In this document: positions 6,835-13,039 of the stretch, in pieces
Layout of the letters: every line of letters starts with the position of its first letter
Numbering within the stretch: position 1 is the stretch's first letter
Source: CAYQSU01 sp964420325
GTDB taxonomy: Bacteria; Pseudomonadota; Alphaproteobacteria; Rhodospirillales; Defluviicoccaceae
Reading direction: 5' to 3'
NCBI GenBank assembly: GCA_964420325.1
Contig: CAYQSU010000080.1
Span: 1 to 13,039 of the forward strand
DNA length: 13,039 bases
Notes under the pieces: model-generated
The model's input: the letters and a program-made list of their open reading frames with translations, nothing else
Told to the model about the DNA's origin: nothing
Databases searched by the model: none
Made by a program: the position numbers and the translations under genes

Positions 6835-7929
6835 GTGAAGGCCGAGAGCGAGGTCCTGGTCCGCTTTCGGGGCGTCGACAAGACCTTCGACGGCGAGGTT
6901 CTGGTCATCCGCAACCTGAACCTCGACATCCTGCGCGGCGAGTTTCTGACGCTGCTGGGGCCGTCCGGCTCCGGCAAGACGACGATGCTGATGATGCTCG
7001 CCGGCTTCGAGACCCCGACCCACGGCGAGATCGAGCTCGACGGCCGCCCGATCCGCAACCTGCCGCCCCACAAGCGCGACATCGGCGTGGTGTTCCAGAG
7101 CTATGCCCTGTTTCCGCACATGACGGTCGCCGAGAACCTGGCGTTTCCGTTGCGGGTGCGGCGCCTCCGCCGCGGCGAGATCCGGGAGAGGGTGGCGGGC
7201 GCGCTGGAGATCGTGCAGCTCGACGGCTTCGGCAGCCGCCGTCCGCACCAGCTGTCCGGCGGCCAGCAGCAGAGGGTCGCGCTCGCCCGCGCGCTCGTCT
7301 TCGAGCCCAAGCTGGTGCTGATGGACGAGCCCCTGGGCGCGCTGGACAAGCAGCTCCGCGAGCAGATGCAGCTCGAGATCAAGCACATCCACGAGCGGCT
7401 GGGGGTGACCGTCGTCTACGTCACCCACGACCAGGGCGAGGCGTTGACGATGTCGGACCGCGTCGCCGTGGTCCACGACGGCGTCATCCAGCAGCTCGAT
7501 ACTCCCGACCGCGTCTACGAGGCGCCGGAGAACGCCTTCGTCGCCCACTTCATCGGCGAGAACAACCGGCTGCCGGGACGGGTGCGGGCGGTCGACAACG
7601 GCACCTGCGTCGTCGAACTGGACGGCGGCGCGATCGTCCGCGCCGTCGCCGTCCGGGTGGCGGGAGCCGGATCGCCGACCACCCTGAGCCTCAGGCCGGA
7701 ACGCGTCCGCCTCGCCGGCGACGCGGAGGGCTGCCCGAACCGCTTCGAGGGCGAGGTCCGCGAACTGATCTACCTGGGCGACCACACCCGCGTGCGCCTT
7801 GCCGTCCTCGGCCAGGAGGACTTCGTCATCAAGGTCGCGCACACCACCGGCCCGCCGCCGGTGGGGCCGGGCGACCGGGTCGCGCTCGGCTTCACCGTCG
7901 AGGACTGCCGCGCGCTGGACCGGGACTGA
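6835..7929 (+). CDS. potA: ABC importer ATP-binding subunit, spermidine/putrescine (PotA) type
   Basis: The cytoplasmic ATPase that powers uptake by a PotABCD-type importer. The 364 residues show all nucleotide-binding motifs: Walker A GPSGSGKTT (42-50, Lys48), Q-loop VVFQSYALFPHMTV (Gln88), signature LSGGQQQR (140-147), Walker B LVLMDEP with Glu165, and H-loop His198 in YVTHDQGEAL. The C-terminal part from about residue 280 (LSLRPERVRL, YLGDHTRVRL) is the TOBE regulatory domain typical of PotA and other CUT1/polyamine ATPases. The start is GTG 6835 behind GGGGAGACGGGA. A weak -10-like TATAGT is at 6759-6764. Its partners are encoded on the opposite strand and converge on it: the potC stop is six bases beyond its own stop. 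The symbol reflects the subfamily; the substrate might be another polyamine-like or organic-cation compound. Confidence 0.88.
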   Translation: MKAESEVLVRFRGVDKTFDGEVLVIRNLNLDILRGEFLTLLGPSGSGKTTMLMMLAGFETPTHGEIELDGRPIRNLPPHKRDIGVVFQSYALFPHMTVAENLAFPLRVRRLRRGEIRERVAGALEIVQLDGFGSRRPHQLSGGQQQRVALARALVFEPKLVLMDEPLGALDKQLREQMQLEIKHIHERLGVTVVYVTHDQGEALTMSDRVAVVHDGVIQQLDTPDRVYEAPENAFVAHFIGENNRLPGRVRAVDNGTCVVELDGGAIVRAVAVRVAGAGSPTTLSLRPERVRLAGDAEGCPNRFEGEVRELIYLGDHTRVRLAVLGQEDFVIKVAHTTGPPPVGPGDRVALGFTVEDCRALDRD

Positions 7930-7935
7930 GGGCGG

Positions 7936-8763
7936 TCACCTGCCGCGGCCTCTCAGGCGTTCGGCGCGGCGGCGGAGGATCTCCATCGCCACCATCAAGA
8001 GGGTGGCGAGCAGGATCAGGAGGGTGGCGACGGCGGTGATCGCCGGCGTCACGTGCTCGCGCAGCCCGTCGAACAGCTCCCGCGGCAGGGTGCGCTGCCC
8101 GGGGCCGCCGACGAACAGCACCACCACCACCTCGTCGAACGAGGTGGCGAAGGCGAACAGCGCGCCGGAGACGATCCCCGGCAGGATCAGCGGCAGGACG
8201 ACCCGGAACAGGACGGTCAGCGGCGGCGCGCCCAGGCTGGCGCCGGCGCGGGCGAGCGTGCGGTCGAAGCCGGAGAGCGTCGCCGCCACGGTGACCACGA
8301 CGAACGGAGCGCCGAGCGCGGTGTGGACGAGGATGAGGCCGAGAAAGGAGTTGGTGAGCCCCAACGGCGCGTAGAAGAAGTAGACGCCGACGGCGGTGAT
8401 GATCAGCGGCACGACCATGGGCGAGATCAGGAGGCCGCCGATGAGGGCCTTGCCGGGGAAGCGGGCGAGGGTGAGGCCGAGAGCGGCGAGGGTGCCGAGA
8501 ACGGTGGCCAGCAGGGTCGCGGGCAGCGCGATGACGAGGCTGTTGCGCATCGCCGTCAGCCACCTCGCGGTGGTGAACACGTCCTCGTACCAGCGGAGGC
8601 CGAGGCCGTCCAAGGGATAGGTGAGGAACGACCCGGTGTTGAACGACAGCGGCACCACGGCGAACAGCGGCAGCACCAGGAAACCGAAGACGGCCCCGCA
8701 GTAGAGGAGGAACAGGGCGCGGGCGATGCGCTGGCCGGGAGAGCAGGGCGTCCGCATCCGCAT
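7936..8763 (-). CDS. potC: ABC importer permease, PotC type
   Basis: One of two inner-membrane subunits forming the translocation path of the importer. The 275 residues contain about six hydrophobic segments, the first at about 14-38. The cytoplasmic EAA loop ARAGASLGAPPLTVLFRVVL (171-190), continuing to PLILPGI, is what docks onto the ATPase. Length and topology fit PotC/PotI-like permeases. ATG 8763 begins six bases after the potB stop (8770), so translation is probably coupled; a second ATG two codons later (8757) is possible. No good Shine-Dalgarno sequence is visible, as expected with coupling. It is the last gene of the minus-strand potD-potB-potC unit, and its stop lies six bases from that of the convergent ATPase gene. 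Confidence 0.9.
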   Translation of the reverse strand: MRMRTPCSPGQRIARALFLLYCGAVFGFLVLPLFAVVPLSFNTGSFLTYPLDGLGLRWYEDVFTTARWLTAMRNSLVIALPATLLATVLGTLAALGLTLARFPGKALIGGLLISPMVVPLIITAVGVYFFYAPLGLTNSFLGLILVHTALGAPFVVVTVAATLSGFDRTLARAGASLGAPPLTVLFRVVLPLILPGIVSGALFAFATSFDEVVVVLFVGGPGQRTLPRELFDGLREHVTPAITAVATLLILLATLLMVAMEILRRRAERLRGRGR

Positions 8764-8769
8764 CGTCGC

Positions 8770-10074
8770 TCAGCCGAGGCGCATGCCGGTCCTGCCGACG
8801 AGGCGGTCGTATACGCCGTAGAGTACGGCGGTGGCCGCCAGGAGCACTGTCGCCAGTGCCGCCGCCAGCCCCCAGTTGACGCTGCGGCTGGTGTAGAAGG
8901 CGATGAAGTAGCTCACCATCTGGTCGCCCGCGCCGCCGACGAGGGCCGGGGTGATGTAGTAGCCGAGGGCGAGGATGAAGACGAGCAGCGAGCCGGCGGC
9001 GACCCCGGGCAGGCTCTGCGGCAGATAGACGCGGAGGAAGGCGAGCCACGGCGGCGCCCCCAGCGACGCCGCGGCGCGCATGTGGGCCGGCGGGATGCCC
9101 TTCATGACGCTGTAGAGCGGCAGCACCATGAACGGCAGCAGCACGTGGGTCATGGCGACGTAGACGCCGAAGCGGTTGAAGATCATCTGCACGGGGGCGT
9201 CGATCAGGTCGAGCCGCAGCAACAGGCCGTTGACCACCCCCTCGTTCTGCAACAGCACCACCCAGGCGCTGGTCCGCACCAGGAGCGAGGTCCAGAACGG
9301 CAGGAGGACGAGGATCAGGAGCAGGTTGCCGAGGCCTTGCGGCAGCGCCGCCAAGAGGTAGGCGACGGGGTAGCCGAGGGCGAGGGCGGCCACCGTGACG
9401 ACGACGCCGATCCACAGCGTGCGCAGAAGCACGTCGACGAAGATCGCCTCGTTTGCCGGCACGGCGACGATGCGGCCCTCGGCGTCGCGACCGAGATCGA
9501 GCGCCGCGAGCAGAAAGAAATCGGTGACCGGCCCGGCGGCGCGGCGCATCGCCGCCCAGTGCCCGGGCTCGCTCCAGCGGGGGTCGATGGCGATCAGCGT
9601 CTCGCGGGCATCGGCGCCGGGGTCCGCGGGCAGGGCGCGCGCGGTGCGCAGCATGAGGCTGCGAAAGCCGGGGATGTCGTGGTTGAGGCGCTGGGCGGCG
9701 GCGGCAAGCGTGCGTGCCGCCGCTGCCTCCGGCATCTCGCGGACGAGGGTTCTGAATGCGTCTCCAGGCGGCAGGCCGCGCCCCTGCCAGTCGCGGAGCA
9801 CCGCCGCGGTCTCGGGCAGCGCGTCGGCGAATTCTCGATCCTCGATCGCGCGATAGAGCATGCCGGCGATGGGCGCGAAGAACGTGGCCAGGAGGAAGAG
9901 GAATAGCGGCAGCACGAGGGCGACCGCGCGCAGGGACCGGCCGCGCTCCGCCCGCCGCAGGCGCGATCCGAGCCGCCGGCGCTCGGCCTCCGGAACACCC
10001 GGGCCGACGCCGCCGGACGCGGGCGGGGAGGCGGCGCGCCGCCGCGTCCCGAGGTCCTCCGACGCCGCCGTCAC
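8770..10074 (-). CDS. potB: ABC importer permease, PotB type with large periplasmic insertion
   Basis: The second inner-membrane permease of the importer, 434 residues, clearly longer than the roughly 280-300 of E. coli PotB. After a charged cytoplasmic tail (1-50) comes the first membrane segment (about 51-73). A soluble stretch of about 135 residues (about 75-210) precedes the remaining segments, which start around 215. The EAA loop is AAASLGAPPWLAFLRVYLPQ (334-353). The extra soluble part lies outside the membrane if topology is standard, and could contact the binding protein; its role is not established. Some alphaproteobacterial polyamine-type permeases have a comparable loop. The start is GTG 10074, four bases after the potD stop. 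The frame is open further upstream, but that part overlaps potD and is low-complexity. Co-transcribed with potD and potC. Confidence 0.88.
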   Translation of the reverse strand: MTAASEDLGTRRRAASPPASGGVGPGVPEAERRRLGSRLRRAERGRSLRAVALVLPLFLFLLATFFAPIAGMLYRAIEDREFADALPETAAVLRDWQGRGLPPGDAFRTLVREMPEAAAARTLAAAAQRLNHDIPGFRSLMLRTARALPADPGADARETLIAIDPRWSEPGHWAAMRRAAGPVTDFFLLAALDLGRDAEGRIVAVPANEAIFVDVLLRTLWIGVVVTVAALALGYPVAYLLAALPQGLGNLLLILVLLPFWTSLLVRTSAWVVLLQNEGVVNGLLLRLDLIDAPVQMIFNRFGVYVAMTHVLLPFMVLPLYSVMKGIPPAHMRAAASLGAPPWLAFLRVYLPQSLPGVAAGSLLVFILALGYYITPALVGGAGDQMVSYFIAFYTSRSVNWGLAAALATVLLAATAVLYGVYDRLVGRTGMRLG

Positions 10075-10078
10075 CCCG

Positions 10079-11122
10079 TCACTGGGCGGCCCAGACGGTG
10101 AACCGCTTGTTGAGCTCGTCGATGTGGTCGGTCCAGAACTCGACGTCGATGGCGATGGCGCCTTCGAGGTTCTCAGGCGCGCTCGGCAGGTTGGCCAGCA
10201 CATCGGCCGGAATGCCGTCGACGGCCGCCTTGTGGGTGACGCCGTAGGAGATGTGGAGCGGCAGGTTCTTCTGGTACTCCGGCCGGCTCATGAAGGCGAT
10301 CAGCTCCATCGCCGGGCCGACGTTGGGGCTGCCCTTGAGGATCACCCAGGAATCGACGGCGTAGATGCTGCCCGGCCAGACGATGCGGAAGTCCTTGCCC
10401 TCCTTGCGCGGCGTGTCCAGGCGGCCGTTGTAGACCGACGTCATCACCACCTCGCCGGAGGCGAGCAGCTGCGGCGGCTGCGCCCCGGCCTCCCACCAGA
10501 TCAGGTGGCCCTTGATCTCGTCGAGCTTGGCGAACGCCCGGTCGACCCCCTCCGGGGTCGCCACCAGCGCATAGACGTCCCGAGGCGGCACGCCGTCCGC
10601 CATCAGCGCGAACTCGAGATTGTACTTCGGCCCCTTGCGCAGGCTGCGCTTGCCCGGGAACTTGGCGACGTCCCAGAAGTCGGCCCACGAGGCCGGACCG
10701 CCGGACGGGAACTTCGCCCCGTCATAGGCGAGCACGGTCGACCACAGGATCGCGCCGACTCCGCAGTCGTGCACCGCCGCCGGCAGATACCGGTCTGGGC
10801 CGCCGAGCTTCTCCCAATCGATCTCGACGAGGAGCCCCTCCTCGCAGCCGATGGAGAGCTCCTCGGCCTCGACCTGGACGACATCCCACGGCACGGCGCC
10901 GCCCTGGACCTTGGCGCGGAGGGCGCCGATGCCGCCGTCCCAGGAATCCTCGAGCAGCTTGCGGCCGGTCTCCTTCTGGAAGGGCTCGAAGTACGCCTTC
11001 CGCTGGGCGTCCTGGTAACTGCCGCCCCACGAGACGACGCTGAGGTCGCGGGCCGATGCGCCGAAGCCGGCGACGGCGACGGCAAGAGCGGCAACGAATG
11101 CCGCGGTGAGCGCTCGCATCAT
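10079..11122 (-). CDS. potD: ABC importer periplasmic substrate-binding protein, PotD-like
   Basis: A periplasmic binding protein of the extracellular solute-binding family 8 type that delivers substrate to the permeases. The 347 residues start with a signal peptide (MMRALTAAFV... with likely cleavage after GASA, residue 24). The mature protein begins with LSVVSWGGSYQDAQRKAY, typical of polyamine-type binding proteins. Aromatic and acidic residues likely to line the pocket are seen in WGGSY, DVVQVEAEEL, IWWEAG, SVYNGRL and YAVDSW. Putrescine/spermidine is the family expectation; related members bind other amines, so substrate assignment is uncertain. ATG 11122 follows GGGAGGAGAACGTCG, a strong site with the core 7 bases away; the adjacent ATG 11119 is the alternative. 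It is first in the potD-potB-potC unit, which gives the binding protein the usual highest expression. Confidence 0.87.
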   Translation of the reverse strand: MMRALTAAFVAALAVAVAGFGASARDLSVVSWGGSYQDAQRKAYFEPFQKETGRKLLEDSWDGGIGALRAKVQGGAVPWDVVQVEAEELSIGCEEGLLVEIDWEKLGGPDRYLPAAVHDCGVGAILWSTVLAYDGAKFPSGGPASWADFWDVAKFPGKRSLRKGPKYNLEFALMADGVPPRDVYALVATPEGVDRAFAKLDEIKGHLIWWEAGAQPPQLLASGEVVMTSVYNGRLDTPRKEGKDFRIVWPGSIYAVDSWVILKGSPNVGPAMELIAFMSRPEYQKNLPLHISYGVTHKAAVDGIPADVLANLPSAPENLEGAIAIDVEFWTDHIDELNKRFTVWAAQ

Positions 11123-11283
11123 CGACGTTCTCCTCCCTCACGGTTGCCGGGCCGGGCGAGCGCGGCCTTCGCCCCGCCGCCGCCCCCGGTCCTCGCCGCA
11201 CGCTGCCACGGGAGTTTCCGGGTGCGCAACACGTTTCTGCGCGGAGGACGCCGGACCGGGGGCAGCGACCGGCCGGCTTCGGG

Positions 11284-11448
11284 CTAGTCCTGCGACAGGA
11301 AATCCGGATCGCCCCTGGCGAGCTTGAGGATCTCGTTGAGATCGTCGTCGGAGTCGGACTGGAACTCGTCGAAGACGTGGACCCAGTGATCGACGGCCTC
11401 CGGCTCCGCGGGGTCGGGCGGACGGGGCCTGCGCGGCGGGACGGTCAT
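11284..11448 (-). CDS. Small acidic hypothetical protein (54 aa)
   Basis: Not recognised. ATG 11448 opens a 54-codon frame ending with TAG at 11284. An AAGGAGG Shine-Dalgarno sequence stands nine bases before the ATG, one of the strongest in the window. The product has a proline/arginine-rich start (PPRRPRPPDP), then a strongly acidic, probably helical body (VDHWVHVFDEFQSDSDDD, then LNEILKLA) and the end GDPDFLSQD. There is no signal peptide or membrane segment, so it is probably cytoplasmic, perhaps a small adaptor or regulator. It lies 161 bases upstream of potD on the same strand; whether it shares that transcript is unclear. The 11123-11283 gap shows no convincing terminator. The codon choice and ribosome binding site make it likely to be real. 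Confidence 0.62.
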   Translation of the reverse strand: MTVPPRRPRPPDPAEPEAVDHWVHVFDEFQSDSDDDLNEILKLARGDPDFLSQD

Positions 11449-11534
11449 GGCCGAGTGCCTCCTTGGCCGAGAGAGATCGCCGAGGAGGATGGGACGAGCG
11501 GGTTACCGACCGGTTAACGGCCCGCCGGCAGCCG

Positions 11535-11563
11535 TTGCCCGGATGCCGGGGAAGCCGCTACAC
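11535..11563 (+). promoter_or_regulatory. Possible promoter of the sulfotransferase-like gene
   Basis: TTGCCC (11535-11540), 17 bases, then CTACAC (11558-11563) resembles GC-rich alphaproteobacterial housekeeping promoters, where the -10 often reads GCTANA; here the surrounding bases are GCTACA. It would start transcription about 25 bases before GTG 11596. Just upstream, an imperfect inverted repeat GTTACCG-ACCGGTTAAC (around 11502-11519) could be an operator for either this gene or the divergent 54-codon gene. Confidence 0.33.
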
Positions 11564-11595
11564 AGGCCGGTGACGGCGGGTGCGGGAGGCGGTGC

Positions 11596-12651
11596 GTGAG
11601 ACCCAAGGGCTTCGGCTTCGAGACGGCGCGGGACGATCTCCTCGAGCGCCTGGTCTACATCGTCGGGCCGGCCCGCGGCGGCACCAGCGTGCTCAACCGT
11701 ACCCTCGGCGCCCACCCGCGGCATCTGTTCACCACCAACGTCAGCTACGTGCTCGAGCGGGTGTGGCGGGTCGCCGGCCGGGTGCCGGCGGCGGAGCTCC
11801 GCCGACGGTTCGAGGCCTTGCCGAGCAACCCCTGCCGGGCGGTCCTCGAGCGGCTGCCGGCCGCCCGCCGCGTGCCGCTCGAGCAGGCGCTGGCGGCGGC
11901 GTTCGCGGCGCCGCGGCTCGACCGCCTGTTCCAGCTCGTGCCGCTGGTCACGCTGCTCGCCGCAAGCCACGGCAAGGAGGTCGGCGACCTCGCCTGCTGG
12001 CAGGCCAAGTCCAACAACTGGCGGGGGCTCGAGGCGCTCCGCAAGGTGTTCCCGAAGGCCGTCTTCGTGCTCGTCTTCCGCGATCCGCGGAGCGCCGCGC
12101 TCTCCGGCGGCCTTCGCGCCAGCCGCAAACGGCACGGCGGCGCGGGCGACGGCCGGATCGACCTCGCCGAGCTTGTCGACTACTGCCTCTACTGGCGGAC
12201 CATGACCCTGATGTGCCTCAGGTTCCAGCGGCGCCACCCGGAGGCGGCGGTGGGCGTCCGCTTCGAGGACTTCGTCGTCGACCCGATGGCCGAGCTCAAC
12301 CGGGTGTTCGCCCGCACGGTCGCCGACCCGCTCGCTGGCGAGGCCGCGGCGCGGCTCGTGGCGGCCGTCGAGGGCGGGGCGACCAACGCGCCCGCCGAGC
12401 GCTACCGGGGCGTCAGCCGGGCGCCGCTCGAGCGCTGGAAGGACCGGCTCGCGGCCGACGAGCTCGACGTCATCGCCGCCGTTACCGGCCGAGCCGCGCG
12501 CGCCGCCGGCTACGACGTGCCGCCGCCGGTGGCAGAGCCGGGCATCCTCCGGCTGGTCGGCGCGGTGCCGGAGCCGGGGCGCCGGCTCAGGGTGGCGGCC
12601 AAGATCCTCGCGCTCGGGGCCTACGAGCGACTCGCCCTCCCCCGCGCCTGA
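11596..12651 (+). CDS. Sulfotransferase family protein (PAPS-dependent type)
   Basis: A 351-residue, probably cytosolic P-loop protein of the sulfotransferase superfamily, which moves sulfate from PAPS to a hydroxyl or amine. The 5'-phosphosulfate loop is VYIVGPARGGTSVLNRTL (20-37), with Arg27, Gly28, Gly29, Thr30 and Ser31. The 3'-phosphate motif is FPKAVFVLVFRDPRSAALSG (152-171), with Arg162-Asp163-Pro164 followed by Ser167 and Ser170. The intervening and C-terminal segments (VRFEDFVVDPM) fit the superfamily's single-domain fold. The acceptor cannot be inferred; no polysaccharide or lipid synthesis genes are adjacent. GTG 11596 is preceded by GGGAGG at about 6 bases. It is divergent from the 54-codon gene and appears to be transcribed alone. 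The 12652-12707 stretch after it is GC-rich with possible hairpins but no T-run. Confidence 0.78.
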   Translation: MRPKGFGFETARDDLLERLVYIVGPARGGTSVLNRTLGAHPRHLFTTNVSYVLERVWRVAGRVPAAELRRRFEALPSNPCRAVLERLPAARRVPLEQALAAAFAAPRLDRLFQLVPLVTLLAASHGKEVGDLACWQAKSNNWRGLEALRKVFPKAVFVLVFRDPRSAALSGGLRASRKRHGGAGDGRIDLAELVDYCLYWRTMTLMCLRFQRRHPEAAVGVRFEDFVVDPMAELNRVFARTVADPLAGEAAARLVAAVEGGATNAPAERYRGVSRAPLERWKDRLAADELDVIAAVTGRAARAAGYDVPPPVAEPGILRLVGAVPEPGRRLRVAAKILALGAYERLALPRA

Positions 12652-13039
12652 CGGGGCCGGCGTCCCGGTCCGGGCGGGCGGCCCAAGGCGGGCGGCCGGC
12701 AGCGGATTGCGACAAAATGCGACATTTTGCGACAAAATGCGACAAAATGCGACATTTTGCGACGCTTTCGCGACGAAATGCGACGTTTCGCGACGCCCGA
12801 TTCTGGCCTAACGCATTGATTCAGAACGAGAATCGGACGAAACGCCGGGGTCTGCGGCGAAATGTGGACATTTTTCCTCGGGGATCCCGACCATCGATCG
12901 GGGCCGGGAAGGGCTCCGGGCGCCGCTGCACGGGGACTCCGGGATGGATCCCAGTGAGCAACAGTGAGCCTCGGACCGCTCCCATCGCACGCAGTCGGAT
13001 GGGTGTCCCCATCCCGGCCGTCCCGCTTGCGGACCCTCG
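12652..13039. other. Intergenic stretch without a convincing gene
   Basis: Besides the tandem array it holds three other structures. An 8-bp inverted repeat CCGATTCT (12797-12804) / AGAATCGG (12829-12836) has a 24-base loop. AAATGT-GG-ACATTT (12860-12873) looks like a diverged copy of the array palindrome. A hairpin GGATGGG-TGTC-CCCATCC spans 12997-13014. CAGTGAGC is repeated directly at 12952 and 12962. Short open frames on the minus strand (about 60 codons) have no ribosome binding site or plausible composition. The stretch may border a mobile element or another transcription unit to the right. Confidence 0.6.
12708..12797. repeat. Nine tandem helically phased 10-bp units, (T/C)GCGAC + A/T-tract
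   Basis: Units begin at 12708, 12718, 12728, 12738, 12748, 12758, 12769, 12779 and 12789; the sixth is 11 bp, the last is cut short. Units 1, 3 and 4 read TGCGACAAAA; units 2 and 5 read TGCGACATTT; units 6-9 are diverged (GCTTT, GAAA, GTTT, GCC after the GCGAC core). Alternating A and T tracts create two perfect 7-bp inverted repeats, CAAAATG-CGA-CATTTTG, at 12713-12729 and 12743-12759. The 10-bp period nearly equals a helical turn, so all cores face the same side and the A-tracts should bend the DNA. No frame uses it. It is AT-richer than everything around it. Confidence 0.9.

Noticed and set aside
8053..9906. Open plus-strand frame of about 620 codons across potC and potB
   Set aside because: Extreme Gln/Glu/His/Arg composition without hydrophobic core, antisense to two permeases with proper EAA loops and membrane segments.
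9860..11287. Open plus-strand frame of about 475 codons opposite potD
   Set aside because: Shadow of potD; no ribosome binding site and no coherent folding pattern.
11503..12735. Open minus-strand frame of about 410 codons opposite the sulfotransferase-like gene
   Set aside because: Shadow composition; the plus-strand frame has both PAPS-binding motifs and a good ribosome binding site. It also runs into the tandem repeats.
12708..12797. Reading the tandem units as a CRISPR array
   Set aside because: Units are 10 bp without unique spacers; CRISPR repeats are about 23-45 bp with spacers of similar length, and no cas gene is near.
12808..13012. Two short minus-strand frames (about 60 codons) at the right edge
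   Set aside because: No ribosome binding site, no recognisable protein pattern, and they overlap each other in different frames over hairpin-rich intergenic DNA.

Overview
The window looks like chromosomal DNA of a very GC-rich alphaproteobacterium. The basis is strong G/C bias at third codon positions, Shine-Dalgarno starts with frequent GTG, and proteins typical of alphaproteobacteria (CarB, GabD, Gor, a four-part polyamine-type ABC importer). A Rhodospirillales-like lineage is a guess. No rRNA, tRNA, CRISPR array, phage gene or complete insertion sequence was seen.

Layout. The left edge holds the first 221 codons of carB (minus strand), running off the window. Divergent from it, behind a near-consensus sigma-70 promoter, is gabD (succinate-semialdehyde dehydrogenase), then gor (NADPH glutathione reductase). 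Convergent to gor is a gene for a small secreted protein of unknown function, whose best start appears to be a CTG behind a strong Shine-Dalgarno sequence. Divergent from that is a pair: a SAM-dependent methyltransferase/spermidine-synthase-fold protein and a flavodoxin-fold oxidoreductase, ended by a clear hairpin terminator. Positions 5866-6385 hold a small minus-strand gene whose middle third reads sensibly only in another frame (probably a decayed gene or sequence errors) and an 11-codon leader-like ORF. A small secreted c-type cytochrome follows.

Positions 6835-11122 hold one polyamine-type ABC importer in an unusual arrangement. The ATPase gene (potA-like) is on the plus strand. The binding protein and two permeases (potD-potB-potC order) are on the minus strand, and the two units meet tail to tail six bases apart. 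Upstream of potD is a 54-codon gene with a strong ribosome binding site. Divergent from that is a sulfotransferase-like gene.

The last 388 bases have no convincing gene. They carry the most unusual structure here: nine near-perfect 10-bp units built on (T/C)GCGAC plus an A- or T-tract, phased with the DNA helix, with nested palindromes and a diverged outlying copy. It may be a protein-binding array, a bent-DNA element or the end of a mobile element lying beyond the right edge.

Possible links are inferential. A polyamine importer and GabD could serve putrescine-to-GABA-to-succinate catabolism. Gor could support GabD, whose active-site CVC pair resembles known redox-switch cysteines. Apart from the repeat array, the split transporter, the CTG start and the frame-disturbed gene, the region looks like ordinary metabolism and transport; I do not see a clear new multi-gene system.
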